Source: Actinobacteria bacterium HGW-Actinobacteria-4 (lineage in GTDB: Bacteria > Actinomycetota > Actinomycetes > Actinomycetales > Demequinaceae). From it: a stretch of DNA of 64,000 nt. Of the stretch, positions 13,552 to 22,272 are shown piece by piece; position 1 is the first letter of the stretch; the number at the start of each line of letters is the position of its first letter. The position numbers were made by a program, and so were the translations under genes. The notes under the pieces were generated by a model that had not been told where the DNA came from, made no database searches, and worked only from the letters and a program-made list of their open reading frames with translations. The DNA lies in NCBI GenBank assembly GCA_002841315.1, contig PHEW01000009.1:56309-120308 (forward strand). Direction: 5' to 3'.

Positions 13552-15696
13552 CTAGGAGACCTCGGTCAGGTAAAGCCGAATGCTCGCGCCGCCCAGCATT
13601 ATCTCGCTACCAGGGTCGGAGACCTCGGTCGCTGCCCCCGCAGGGGTCTCCCATGTGCTATCCCAGGCCAGGGTCCACGGTGAGCCTTCGTCGGGCGGAA
13701 TGGTGACCGCGGCATCGTCCGGGGTGCCGTTGATGATCATCAATGCGTCCGCCATGCCCGGCGCTGACAGCGACCGCATGAACTGCAGAACTCGCGTGTG
13801 GGGGTCATCCCACCAATCCTCGTGCGCGTGGGCACCTGTCGCAGTGAACCATGCGGAGTCGGCGCGGAAGAGGCTGTCGCCAGGGTTCTCGTCTTGCCCG
13901 GCGTAGAAGCGCTTGGGTCGCAGCACCGGGTGCGCGTGGCGCAAGGCGAGCAGGTGCTGAACGGTGGCGAGCAGCTCCGACCTCCAGCCGTCGAGGTTCC
14001 AGTCCAGCCACGAGATTTCATTGTCCTGGCAGTAGGCGTTGTTGTTACCGCCCTGGGTGCGCCCCACTTCATCGCCGGCCGTGAGCATTGGCGTGCCTGC
14101 CGCGAGCAAGGTGGTGGCGAGCAGGTTGCGCACGGAGCGGCGGCGACGTGCCTCAAGGTCAGCATCGTCACTCGGCCCTTCATGGCCGTGATTCCAGGAC
14201 CGGTTGTTGTCGGTGCCGTCGCGGTTGTCTTCGCCGTTGGCGTCGTTGTGCTTGTGGTTGTACGCCGTCAGGTCATACGCCGTGAAGCCATCGTGAGCCG
14301 TCACAAAGTTCACCGAGGCAATCGGGCCTCGTCCCAGGGGAGGGTCGCCGTGACCGAACAGGTCGCTCGATCCCGCGAGCCGCGTCGCGAGTTCTGGGGC
14401 AGTGGCGTGGTGGCGCGAGTGGCCCTTGCCTGCAATCTCGGTGAGCCAGAAGGATCGGGTCTTGTCGCGGAAGCGGTCGTTCCATTCGGCCATGGGCGGC
14501 GGGAAGTTGCCCACCTGCCAGCCTCCCAGGCCCAGATCCCACGGTTCAGCGATCAGCTTGGCACCGCCGATGATCGGATCCATCGTGATGCCCATGAGGA
14601 AGGGATGATCGGTGGAGAACCCTTGCCCGGTGCGGCCCAGCGTCGCCGCGAGGTCAAACCGGAAGCCGTCCACACCGACCTCCGCTACCCAGTAGCGCAA
14701 GGAGTCCATGGCCATCTGCACCACGCGGGGGTGTGCGAAGTCCAGGGTGTTGCCGGTCCCGGTGGTGTCGTCGTAGTGCCCGGCGTTGTGGGGCTGGCTG
14801 CGGTAATAGGACGCGTTGTCGAGTCCCTTCCAGGACACCACGCGGTCGCCGTGCGATCCCTCGGTGGTGTGGTTGTAGACCACGTCGAGGATCACCTCGA
14901 GGCCAGCCTGGTGGAGCAGATCCACCATGCCAACAAACTCGTCGAGCACCGCCTGGCCGCCGGTCTCTTGCGCCTTCTGGGTGGCGTATGGCACGTGCGG
15001 CGAGAAGAAGTTGAGCGTGGAGTAGCCCCAGTAGTTGCTGAGTCCCAGGTGTTGGAGGTGAGGTTCGTCGGCGAAGGCATGGACCGGCAGTAACTGTACG
15101 GACGTGACGCCTAGCCGCTTGAGGTAGTCCACCGATGCCGGATGTGCGAGCCCGGCGTAGGTGCCACGGAGCTTCTTGGGCACCTCCTTCATCTGCTGGG
15201 TGAAGCCCTTGACGTGGACCTCGTAGATGACGGTGTCTTCCCACGGCACGGAAGGCTTAGGTGTCTGCCACGTGCCGCCGGGCTCGGCGGTCACCACGGA
15301 GCGCGGCATCAGGGGGGCGGAGTCGGTGGTGTCGCGGGTGCTGAGAAGGGCCGATGCTCCTGGCTGGTTCATCGCGGTGAGGTTGCCGTGGATGCCGCGC
15401 CCGTACGGATCGAGCAGCAGTTTGGCGGGGTTGTAGCGGTGGCCGTGCTTGGGGCGCCAGGGCCCAGCGGCGCGGAAGCCGTAGCGCTGGCCCAGCTTGA
15501 TCCCCGGCACGAACGCGTGCCAGATGCCGTGATCGGGTCCCTGCAACGCGATGCGCTCTTCGTGGCCGTTGTCGAACAGGCACAACAGGACCTCGGTGGC
15601 GTGGGAGGCGAAGACCGCCACGCTTGCGCCGCCGTCCATGAGGTGAACGCCCAACCGGTGGGGGGTGGGCGACGGTTCGACTACGCGGCTACTCAT
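13552..15696 (-). CDS. glgX: Glycogen debranching enzyme GlgX (isoamylase type, GH13)
   Basis: GlgX hydrolyses alpha-1,6 branches of limit dextrins left by phosphorylase. The 714-residue product is the usual length, with an N-terminal CBM48-like domain (about 1-130; LGVHLMDGGASVAVF, IWHAFVPG, YGFRAAGPW) and a GH13 barrel. Predicted catalytic residues are D348 (GFRFDLA), E384 (LIAEPWDLG) and D469 (TAHDGFT). The ATG at 15696 gives the standard GlgX N-terminus (residue 16 onwards, LGVHLMDGG); the frame stays open upstream only because it runs antisense to the channel gene. A weak -10 (CACAAT) lies 6 nt upstream, suggesting a leaderless transcript. It works with glgP. Confidence 0.95.
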   Translation of the reverse strand: MSSRVVEPSPTPHRLGVHLMDGGASVAVFASHATEVLLCLFDNGHEERIALQGPDHGIWHAFVPGIKLGQRYGFRAAGPWRPKHGHRYNPAKLLLDPYGRGIHGNLTAMNQPGASALLSTRDTTDSAPLMPRSVVTAEPGGTWQTPKPSVPWEDTVIYEVHVKGFTQQMKEVPKKLRGTYAGLAHPASVDYLKRLGVTSVQLLPVHAFADEPHLQHLGLSNYWGYSTLNFFSPHVPYATQKAQETGGQAVLDEFVGMVDLLHQAGLEVILDVVYNHTTEGSHGDRVVSWKGLDNASYYRSQPHNAGHYDDTTGTGNTLDFAHPRVVQMAMDSLRYWVAEVGVDGFRFDLAATLGRTGQGFSTDHPFLMGITMDPIIGGAKLIAEPWDLGLGGWQVGNFPPPMAEWNDRFRDKTRSFWLTEIAGKGHSRHHATAPELATRLAGSSDLFGHGDPPLGRGPIASVNFVTAHDGFTAYDLTAYNHKHNDANGEDNRDGTDNNRSWNHGHEGPSDDADLEARRRRSVRNLLATTLLAAGTPMLTAGDEVGRTQGGNNNAYCQDNEISWLDWNLDGWRSELLATVQHLLALRHAHPVLRPKRFYAGQDENPGDSLFRADSAWFTATGAHAHEDWWDDPHTRVLQFMRSLSAPGMADALMIINGTPDDAAVTIPPDEGSPWTLAWDSTWETPAGAATEVSDPGSEIMLGGASIRLYLTEVS

Positions 15697-15702
15697 GTGT
15701 TC

Positions 15703-15708
15703 ATTGTG
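15703..15708 (-). promoter_or_regulatory. Possible -10 for glgX (leaderless)
   Basis: CACAAT on the minus strand keeps the conserved A2 and T6 of TANNNT and ends 6 nt before the glgX ATG. Position 1 is off-consensus. Confidence 0.35.
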
Positions 15709-15742
15709 CCGGACGCGTGTGACAGCGGTGTTGCGCCGCCAC

Positions 15743-15771
15743 TCGACGCGCACCGTGAGGCCGTCTATAGT
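15743..15771 (+). promoter_or_regulatory. Promoter of the ion-channel gene (leaderless)
   Basis: A -35-like TCGACG (15743-15748), a 17-bp spacer and TATAGT (15766-15771) end 6 nt before the ATG at 15778. There is no ribosome-binding site. Confidence 0.6.
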
Positions 15772-15777
15772 CTGACC

Positions 15778-16623
15778 ATGGTTGATGCAGGGGAGGCGTC
15801 GGTGAGCGGTGCGCGCGGCAAAGTGAAATGGCTCACGGAGCACCCGCGTTTTGGGCACTTCATCATCGTGCTGATCATCCTGAACGCCCTGGTGCTGGGC
15901 CTCGAGACCTACCCGGGAATGATGGCTTCCATCGGGACCGTCTTGCATGCCATGAACACCGTGATTGTCGCGATCTTTGTGGTCGAGATTGTGCTGCGCA
16001 TCTACGCCAATGGGGCGTCGTTCTGGCGCGACGGCTGGAGTTTGTTCGACTTCTTCGTGGTGGTCGTGGCGGTGATTCCCGCCGGCGGCAGCTCGGAGGT
16101 CCTCCGGGTGTTGCGGCTCTTGCGCGTGCTCCGGTTGCTCTCGGCAGTGAAGTCGATGCGCCTGGTGGTCACTGCGTTGGGTGCCGCCATCCCGGGCATC
16201 CTCTCCATTGGTGGCCTGCTCGCGATGATCATGTACATGTTCGCGGTGAGCTCGACCACCCTGTTTCGCGACATGAGGCCGGAGGCGTTCGGCGACCTGT
16301 GGCTGTCCACCAACTCGCTGTTCCGGGTGATGATCTCGGACGGCTGGCCCGACCTCGTGGTGCCAATGATGCAGCAGGAAGGCTGGATTGGCGGCTACTT
16401 CATTGTCTTCAACATCGTGACCACGTTCATCGCACTGAACCTGTTTGTGGCGGTTACCGTCGAGGCGATGAACCGTCGGCACGACGAGCCGGACCTTACC
16501 GGGGGACACAGCGCGTCGGAAGGCCAGCACATCCCGGACGTGGAGTCCGAGGTGCTCGCGGAACTACGTGCGTTGCGTGCCCAAGTCTCCGCCCTCGAGA
16601 AGGGCCTCGGCGCGCGGCGCTAG
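15778..16623 (+). CDS. Single-domain voltage-gated cation channel (NaChBac/Cav-like)
   Basis: This 281-residue protein has one six-helix Ion_trans unit that should form a homotetramer. S1-S3 span about residues 25-105; S4 carries arginines every third residue (RVLRLLRVLRLL, about 106-125); S5, a pore loop and S6 follow. The selectivity filter is I-S-D188-G189-W190-P191-D192, aligned with T-L-E-S-W-A-S of NaChBac: Asp replaces the key Glu, with Gly next and a second Asp at the outer site. Acidic, Gly-containing filters of this kind occur in calcium-permeable bacterial channels, so Ca2+ rather than Na+ preference is possible. The C-terminus (about 255-281, VLAELRALRAQVSALEKGL) is a coiled coil as in NaChBac. 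Its stop shares CTAG with the convergent GH16 gene. Confidence 0.9.
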   Translation: MVDAGEASVSGARGKVKWLTEHPRFGHFIIVLIILNALVLGLETYPGMMASIGTVLHAMNTVIVAIFVVEIVLRIYANGASFWRDGWSLFDFFVVVVAVIPAGGSSEVLRVLRLLRVLRLLSAVKSMRLVVTALGAAIPGILSIGGLLAMIMYMFAVSSTTLFRDMRPEAFGDLWLSTNSLFRVMISDGWPDLVVPMMQQEGWIGGYFIVFNIVTTFIALNLFVAVTVEAMNRRHDEPDLTGGHSASEGQHIPDVESEVLAELRALRAQVSALEKGLGARR

Positions 16624-17678
16624 TCCTGCAGGAAGTCCGGCGGCTGGTTGCCGGGGAGCGGCTCGATGTCCGGGTTCACGGTGCTCGCGCACCCGCGGCC
16701 CGTTGCGGGGTCCACGCTGCACTCGTAGACGCGCACGTACTCGACTTGCATGATCTGCGGGAAGACCGTGTCCTGGTTGGGCGGACCTGGCCACTGCCCG
16801 CCCACCGCCACGTTGAGGATCAGGTAGAACGGCCGGTCAAACGGAGCGTCCGTCCCGCCGCGGGTGCCGTCCTCGAGGGAACCCGTAGTGAACCAGCCGT
16901 CGGAGACCTGCGTCGCGAAGTGCTCGCCATCGATGTACCAACGCATCTCGCCTTGCTCCCACTCCACGGCGTAGGTGTGGAACTCTTCCCAGACGTTCTT
17001 CTGGGGCTCGATCCCGGTGCCTGAGTAGCGGTTGTTTGGCCACGCCTGGCCGTAGTGCAGGGTGCCGTGCACCTCGTTGTTGATCTCGCCAGCGAGGGCG
17101 TGGTCCGGGCGGTGCGGGGTGTTGAGGTTGATGGCTTCCATGATGTCGATCTCGCCGCTGAGGGGCCACGTCCCATAGGCGCCCTCGGAGGACAGCATCC
17201 AGATGGCGGGCCAGATTCCCTGGCCCTCCGGGAGCTTGGCGCGCACCTCGATGCGGCCATAGGTCCAGTCGGCGAGGTCCTTGGTGCGCAGACGCGCCGA
17301 GGTGAAGGGGCGCGAGGCGCCAGTGTCGTCGGCCCTATAGGACTGGGCGTCGTCGGGGTCCCGCGGGCCGCTGAAGTTCTCGCGGTCAGCGCGGATGTGA
17401 AGCCGGCCCTCTTCGAGGTAGCTGTTCTCTAGGCGGTCCGTGTAGCACTGCTGCTCGTTGTTGCCGCCTCCCCAACAATTGACCTCGTAGTCCCACCTGG
17501 CGGTGTCCACCTCGGAACCGTCGAACTCATCGCTCCACACCAGTTCCCAACCGCCGCCGATGTCTGGGTCGCCCCCGCGGTCGTCTCCCGTGCAGCCGGT
17601 CAGGGCTAGCAGGGCGACGGTGAGGGCGGCGAGGGATCGGGCGTGTGGTGCGGTGTGGTGGCGCGACTTCGTTGTCAT
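16620..17678 (-). CDS. GH16 endo-beta-1,3(4)-glucanase lipoprotein
   Basis: GH16 laminarinases hydrolyse beta-1,3- or mixed-linkage glucans. The 352-residue product has an N-terminal lipoprotein signal with lipobox LTGC (about residue 27) and a GH16 jelly-roll domain starting at WELVWSDEFDG. The catalytic signature E176-x-D178-x-x-E181 (GEIDIMEA) has nucleophile E176 and acid/base E181; conserved WPAIWML and YHFYAVEW-like (FHTYAVEWEQGEMRWYIDG) elements are present. ATG 17678 is chosen because it directly precedes a lipoprotein signal. It should be membrane-anchored on the outer face. Substrate within the family cannot be fixed from sequence alone; laminarin is likeliest. Confidence 0.92.
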   Translation of the reverse strand: MTTKSRHHTAPHARSLAALTVALLALTGCTGDDRGGDPDIGGGWELVWSDEFDGSEVDTARWDYEVNCWGGGNNEQQCYTDRLENSYLEEGRLHIRADRENFSGPRDPDDAQSYRADDTGASRPFTSARLRTKDLADWTYGRIEVRAKLPEGQGIWPAIWMLSSEGAYGTWPLSGEIDIMEAINLNTPHRPDHALAGEINNEVHGTLHYGQAWPNNRYSGTGIEPQKNVWEEFHTYAVEWEQGEMRWYIDGEHFATQVSDGWFTTGSLEDGTRGGTDAPFDRPFYLILNVAVGGQWPGPPNQDTVFPQIMQVEYVRVYECSVDPATGRGCASTVNPDIEPLPGNQPPDFLQD

Positions 17679-17732
17679 GCGATTTATCCTGCCACGGGGC
17701 GCGAGCGCCGACAATGCTCCCACATGCGATGG

Positions 17733-18377
17733 CTACGCCCGCCGCGCACCCGCCGAGGCCATGCCCAACCAGTCGTGCGGATTCCCGTCCCAGCACCAGC
17801 CCAGCTTGGGTGCCTTGTCCGAGATCCACATGGCGGGCACGCGCTTGTTGTCCATCCGCGAGCCGGCGAGCATGAAGCACTTGTTCTTCTCAAGTACGGC
17901 AGGGAACAGGGTCACCAGCGAGATTCCCTCGTCGATAGTCAGCGGCGTGCGGCTCCGGTCCAGGAGCACGGGCAGCGCGTCCTGGGGAGGCACGCCCGTG
18001 AACTCTTCGCCGCGCTCCACATCCTCCAGCAGGTACACGGGCGCGTCTGGCACGTTAAGTGACGCGATCGGGCGGTACGGCTCGACGCCTCCTTCTCCGT
18101 GGTTGCGGTCCACGACGCCCGGTTTCGCTCCGCCAGCGAGCCGCGTCAAACCCTGACGCACAGCGGCCGGAATCAGCGCCTCAGTCACCACCACGACGAA
18201 CGGAACCCGCCGCTCACTCGTGGTCATGTCGAGGCCGGCGCCAACGGCGTCGGCCACGCTTCCCAGCATCGGCTGAAAGACCTGGCGAAACTCCGGCTCA
18301 GTCAGGCCGGCCAGCGCCGGGTACCCCAACTCCACGTAGAGGTCGATCTGTCGCACGAGTTCGGTGACAGCAGGCAA
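17733..18377 (-). CDS. Hypothetical protein, DUF5701-like
   Basis: This soluble 214-residue protein has no signal or membrane segment. It resembles an uncharacterised actinobacterial family that I believe is DUF5701: an N-terminal helical part (LVRQIDLYVELGYPALAGLTEPEFRQVF), a central segment (VPFVVVVTEALI, GEEFTGVPPQDAL) and a C-terminal part with MWISDKAPKLGWCWDGNPHDWLGMAS. The start appears to be TTG at 18377 with GGAGG close upstream; an internal GTG is possible. It diverges from etfB across 85 bp. Function is unknown. Confidence 0.7.
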   Translation of the reverse strand: MPAVTELVRQIDLYVELGYPALAGLTEPEFRQVFQPMLGSVADAVGAGLDMTTSERRVPFVVVVTEALIPAAVRQGLTRLAGGAKPGVVDRNHGEGGVEPYRPIASLNVPDAPVYLLEDVERGEEFTGVPPQDALPVLLDRSRTPLTIDEGISLVTLFPAVLEKNKCFMLAGSRMDNKRVPAMWISDKAPKLGWCWDGNPHDWLGMASAGARRA

Positions 18378-18450
18378 GGTTCCTCCAAGGTAGGTGCTTG
18401 GTGAACGCCCATCGCGCGGAGCCGGTTCCCGCGGGCGGAGACCGCGTCGC

Positions 18451-18456
18451 TAGGAT
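18451..18456 (+). promoter_or_regulatory. -10 element for etfBA (leaderless)
   Basis: TAGGAT ends 6 nt before the etfB ATG; the spacer is GGGCAC. Confidence 0.6.
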
Positions 18457-18462
18457 GGGCAC

Positions 18463-19248
18463 ATGCGAATTCTGGTCACAGTCAAGTACGTCCCGGACCT
18501 GCAATCCAACCGCTCCTTCACGGACGGCACCGTCACGCGCACCGCCGAGGACGGCACCATGAACGAGCTCGACGAGAACGCCGTCGAGGCCGCCTTGCAG
18601 TTGGTTGAGCAGCACGGCGGCGAGGTCTACGCCCTCACCGTGGGTCCGGCCGATGCCGTGGCTGCGGTTCGCAAGGCCCTCCAGTTGGGCGTTCATCACG
18701 CCATTCATGTGACGGATGAGGCGGCGGCGGGTTCCGACGTGTTCGCCACTGCGAAGGTGCTGGCGGGCGCCATTAGCAAGGTCCACGCCGAGGAGCCGCT
18801 CGACATGGTGATCACTGGCATGGCCGCGCTTGACGGGCTCACGTCGATGCTTCCCACGGCGCTCGCGGTCGAGCTCGACTGGTCGCAGCTCTCGCTAGCG
18901 TCGTCCCTTGAGGTGGCCGACGGCAAGGCGACCATCGTGCGCCACTTGCCCGATGCCCACGAGACCGTGGTGGCGCCCCTGCCCGCCGTGGTGTCCGTGA
19001 CCGACGAGGCCAACAAGCCCCGCTACCCCAACTTCAAGCTCATCATGGCCGCGCGCAATGCACCGGTGACCACGTGGTCTCTTGCCGACGTGGGCGTAGA
19101 TGCCAAGAGTGTTGGCGCGTCTGCGTCGCGCACCACCGTGGTGGACGCCTCGCCGCGCCCGGCCCGCCAGAATGTGACCATCGTGACCGACAAGGGGGAG
19201 GGCGGCACAGAGCTTGCCGCGTTCCTCATTGAGAGGGGGCTCGTATGA
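18463..19248 (+). CDS. etfB: Electron transfer flavoprotein beta subunit
   Basis: EtfB forms a heterodimer with EtfA that takes electrons from acyl-CoA and related dehydrogenases and passes them to the respiratory chain. The 261-residue product has the family N-terminus (MRILVTVKYVPD), the Asn-Glu-x-Asp-x-x-Ala-Val-Glu-x-Ala motif (NELDENAVEAAL) and the signature DGLTSMLPTALAVEL. It overlaps etfA by 4 bp (ATGA), implying translational coupling and equal dosage. It starts the etfBA-nifS-mnmA backbone found in many Actinobacteria. Initiation looks leaderless. Confidence 0.95.
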   Translation: MRILVTVKYVPDLQSNRSFTDGTVTRTAEDGTMNELDENAVEAALQLVEQHGGEVYALTVGPADAVAAVRKALQLGVHHAIHVTDEAAAGSDVFATAKVLAGAISKVHAEEPLDMVITGMAALDGLTSMLPTALAVELDWSQLSLASSLEVADGKATIVRHLPDAHETVVAPLPAVVSVTDEANKPRYPNFKLIMAARNAPVTTWSLADVGVDAKSVGASASRTTVVDASPRPARQNVTIVTDKGEGGTELAAFLIERGLV

Positions 19249-20207
19249 GCTCGCCCAAGATCGCAGTTCTGATCGAGCACCGCGGCGGCCAGATCGCTCA
19301 GCCCTCGCTCGAGGCGCTGACGCTCGCGCGCTCGCTTGGCACACCCGTGGCGGTGTGGTTGGGCAGCGAGGTTCTGGCGGATGCTGCCAATGAGTTGGGG
19401 CTCTACGGCGCCACCGAGGTGCGGGTTGCCAGCATTGGTGACGACGCCCGGCACCCCACGAAGGCCGCCGCCGCAGTGGAGGCGGCGTCGCGCGATGCCG
19501 CAGTCTTGCTCGTGGTCTCGACCTTTGTGAACAAGGAGATCGCCACGCGGTTGGCGCTGAGCACAGGGGCTGGCGTGGTCGTGGATGCGGCCGGCGCGGA
19601 GTTCGTCGACGGCCGCATCGAGGCGTTCAAGACGGTGTTTGCCGCGACGTGGAACGTGCGCTGCCGGATCAACACTGGCAAGGCGATTGTGGGTGTGCGT
19701 CCTAACACGACGCTGGCGGTGGCGCTCGATCAAGAGGCGGTCGCGCCATTGGTGGTCGACGTCGACGTGACCGTGCCGGAGACGCGCGAGGCTCTGACAC
19801 ATGTGGAGCCCATCGAGGCTGGCGAAGGCGTGCCGTTGGCCGAGGCGTCTGTGGTGGTCTCGGGTGGTCGCGGCACGGGCGGCGACTACACCCTGGTGCG
19901 AGAGTTCGCGGAGCTGCTAGGCGGTGCCGTGGGCGCGTCCCGCGACGCGACCGACGAGGGCTGGATCTCGCATGAGCACATGGTGGGCCAGACGGGCACC
20001 ACCGTGACGCCGGCGCTCTATGTGGCGTGCGGCATCTCCGGTGCGATTCACCACCGTGGGGGCATGCAGGCTTCCGGCACTGTGGTGGCGGTGAACCTCG
20101 ACCCAGATGCGCCGATCTTCGAGATCTGCGACTTTGGCGTGGTGGGCTCGCTGTTCGACGTGCTGCCTCAGGCGATCGAGAAGATCAAGGAACACCGCGG
20201 CGCGTGA
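19245..20207 (+). CDS. etfA: Electron transfer flavoprotein alpha subunit
   Basis: The 320-residue EtfA carries the FAD-binding C-terminal domain: GGRGTGGDYTLVREFAELLG, a Gly-x-Ser-Arg-like GASRDATDEGW, HMVGQTGTTVTPALYVACGISG and the terminal block INLDPDAPIFEICDFGVVG-like (here VNLDPDAPIFEICDFG). It starts within the etfB stop (ATGA). Its own stop overlaps the GTG start of the HAD gene (GTGA), so three genes are coupled. Confidence 0.95.
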   Translation: MSSPKIAVLIEHRGGQIAQPSLEALTLARSLGTPVAVWLGSEVLADAANELGLYGATEVRVASIGDDARHPTKAAAAVEAASRDAAVLLVVSTFVNKEIATRLALSTGAGVVVDAAGAEFVDGRIEAFKTVFAATWNVRCRINTGKAIVGVRPNTTLAVALDQEAVAPLVVDVDVTVPETREALTHVEPIEAGEGVPLAEASVVVSGGRGTGGDYTLVREFAELLGGAVGASRDATDEGWISHEHMVGQTGTTVTPALYVACGISGAIHHRGGMQASGTVVAVNLDPDAPIFEICDFGVVGSLFDVLPQAIEKIKEHRGA

Positions 20208-20881
20208 CGCTCCCGGCGGACTTTCCCATCGACCCCGCCACGGTGCAGGCGGTCGTGTTCGACTGCGACGGACTGTTGCTCGACACCGAGACGCTCTGGA
20301 CGGGCGCGGAGGCCGCGTTTGTGGAGGGCCACGGTCATGTGTGGTTGCCCGAGTACAAGGAGCACGTGATCGGCACCAACCTGGCGTTTACCGCCGAGTA
20401 CCTGTGCGCGATCGTGGGGCGCGCCGGCGATGGCCCGGCTGCGCAGGCGGAGCTCGCCGCATTGGCAGACGCCGAGTACGCCAAAGGGATACCGCAGTTG
20501 CCTGGTGCCGCTCTGCTCACAGAACTGTGCGGCGCTCGGGTGCCGCTCGCGGTCGCGAGCAACACGCATACCCCGCGGCTCCGTGATCAGCTGACCGTCG
20601 CGGGCCTGGGGCACCTGGCGGACACTGCGATCGGATCGGACCAGGTTGCGCATCCCAAACCCGCACCAGACGTGTACCTGGCCGCATGCGAGAGCCTGGG
20701 CGTTTCACCGGCTGACGCAGTCGCGTTCGAGGACACCAGCCACGGCGTTGCGTCGGCGAAGGAGGCGGGTATGCGCGTGGTGATGGTTCCGAGCCTGCAC
20801 GCTGACCACCGCGCCGACTGGACGGTCGCCGCGCTGGATGACCCTGCCCTGGTCGCTTGGGCGAGGATGCTAGGGAACTAG
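20204..20881 (+). CDS. HAD-superfamily phosphatase (beta-phosphoglucomutase-like)
   Basis: This is a 225-residue HAD hydrolase of the subfamily with an alpha-helical cap. Motif I is VVFDCDGLLLDTE with nucleophile D20 and D22, motif II is VAVASNTHTPRL, the motif III lysine is in HPKPAPDVY, and motif IV is AVAFEDTSHGVASAKEAGM. Such enzymes dephosphorylate sugar phosphates or related metabolites; the exact substrate is not predictable. The GTG start overlaps the etfA stop by 4 bp. Position inside the etf-nifS backbone does not reveal a function. Confidence 0.88.
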   Translation: MTLPADFPIDPATVQAVVFDCDGLLLDTETLWTGAEAAFVEGHGHVWLPEYKEHVIGTNLAFTAEYLCAIVGRAGDGPAAQAELAALADAEYAKGIPQLPGAALLTELCGARVPLAVASNTHTPRLRDQLTVAGLGHLADTAIGSDQVAHPKPAPDVYLAACESLGVSPADAVAFEDTSHGVASAKEAGMRVVMVPSLHADHRADWTVAALDDPALVAWARMLGN

Positions 20882-21062
20882 GTGCTAGGAGCGCGTCGCG
20901 ATCCCATCCCGACGCCCCGCACCCAAGATGGGACCGTTGCGCTCCGAGTGACGCGGGTGACGTGTACTTGCTCAACACTGTTCACACGCGCCCCGACGTG
21001 GGTGCGGAGGGTCGCGGGGGCGGCGTTGGCGCATGGATATGGCCCGTTCCGGCCCGATCTCG

Positions 21063-21068
21063 TAGAAT
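21063..21068 (+). promoter_or_regulatory. -10 element for nifS (leaderless)
   Basis: TAGAAT ends 7 nt before the ATG at 21076. The rest of the 194-bp gap after the HAD gene holds only a weak TCCCATC/GATGGGA hairpin (20902-20933). Confidence 0.55.
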
Positions 21069-21075
21069 CATCCGA

Positions 21076-22272
21076 ATGAGTCCCCATTACCTCGATCACG
21101 CAGCGACTACGCCCATGCTTGAGCGTGCCCGCACGGCGTACTTCGAGGAACTTGCCCGCGTGGGCAACCCGTCGGCGTTGCACAAGTCCGGACGCCTGGC
21201 GCGGTCCGTGGTCGAGGACGCACGCGAGCGGATGGCCCGTGCGCTGGGCGCTCACCCCACAGAGCTGATCTGGACCTCGGGCGGCACGGAGGCCGACAAC
21301 ATCGCGCTCAAGGGCCTGTACTGGGCGCGCCACAGTGCCGACCCCCGCCGCACGCGCATCGTCACCACCGCCATTGAGCACCACGCCGGACTAGACCCGG
21401 CCCACTGGCTCGAGGCCGAGCACGGCGCCACCGCCGTGGTGCTCCCGGTTGACCGCGAGGGCCGCGTTGACATTGCCGCCTTACGCGCGGAGGTCGCCGA
21501 GAACTTCGACCACATTGCCCTGATCTCCGTCATGTGGGCCAACAACGAGGTGGGAGCGATTCAGCCCATCCACGAGATCGTCAACATCGCCACCGAGCAC
21601 GGCATCCCGGTTCACGCCGATGCTGTCCAGGCTGTGGGTCACGTTCCCGTTGATTTCAAGGCCAGTGGGCTCGCCACGATGGCGGTGAGCGCGCACAAGT
21701 TCGGTGGCCCCGTGGGCGTGGGCGCATTGGTCGCACGGCGCGACCTCACCATCACGCCGCTGACCCACGGCGGGGGACAGGAGCGCAAGATTCGCTCCGG
21801 GACTCTCAACGCGGCGGGATTCCATGCGGCGGCAGTTGCGGCCGAACAGGCCGTCGCGGAACTTGCCGACGAAGCCGAGCGCCTCGGTGCGCTCCAACGC
21901 GACCTGATCCGGCGCATCGGCGAGGCAATCCCCGACGCAAGACTCTCTGGACCCCAGCCCGGCCCTGAACGCCTCCCGGGTAACGTCCACTTCATCTTCC
22001 CCGGCTGCGCGGCTGAGGCCTTGATGTTCGTGCTCGACAGCCACGGCGTCGAGGCGTCGAACGGTTCCGCGTGTACTGCGGGCGTCGCGCAGGCGAGCCA
22101 CGTGCTGATGGCGATGGGGCGGAGCGAACGCGACGCGGCGTCCACGATGCGGTTCTCGCTGGGACACACGACGGTCCCGGAGGACATCGACGCGCTGATG
22201 GCCGTGCTCCCGGAAGCCGTGGAGAGGGCGCGCAAGGTCGCGGGGACGTTCCAGCAGGAAGTGTTCGGCTAG
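21076..22272 (+). CDS. nifS: Cysteine desulfurase (NifS/IscS family)
   Basis: This PLP enzyme converts cysteine to alanine and passes sulfur to acceptors for tRNA thiolation or Fe-S assembly. The 398-residue product has YLDHAATTP at the N-terminus, the TSGGTEADN cofactor loop, the PLP lysine K208 (SAHKFGGP) and the catalytic cysteine C333 (SNGSACTAG) in the short class I loop. Partnership with mnmA 1.1 kb downstream is expected because MnmA needs persulfide sulfur, and nifS-mnmA adjacency is common in Actinobacteria; here a two-gene cassette on the other strand separates them. The ATG is chosen by the GNPSALH-containing N-terminus and the -10 at 7 nt. Confidence 0.94.
   Translation: MSPHYLDHAATTPMLERARTAYFEELARVGNPSALHKSGRLARSVVEDARERMARALGAHPTELIWTSGGTEADNIALKGLYWARHSADPRRTRIVTTAIEHHAGLDPAHWLEAEHGATAVVLPVDREGRVDIAALRAEVAENFDHIALISVMWANNEVGAIQPIHEIVNIATEHGIPVHADAVQAVGHVPVDFKASGLATMAVSAHKFGGPVGVGALVARRDLTITPLTHGGGQERKIRSGTLNAAGFHAAAVAAEQAVAELADEAERLGALQRDLIRRIGEAIPDARLSGPQPGPERLPGNVHFIFPGCAAEALMFVLDSHGVEASNGSACTAGVAQASHVLMAMGRSERDAASTMRFSLGHTTVPEDIDALMAVLPEAVERARKVAGTFQQEVFG

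Noticed and set aside
15697..16530. Open frame extending glgX upstream by 278 codons on the minus strand
   Set aside because: It runs antisense to the channel gene, has no family match, and glgX aligns from the ATG at 15696.
20882..21075. Possible tRNA or small RNA in the gap before nifS
   Set aside because: No cloverleaf or CCA end can be folded; only a weak 7-bp hairpin is present.
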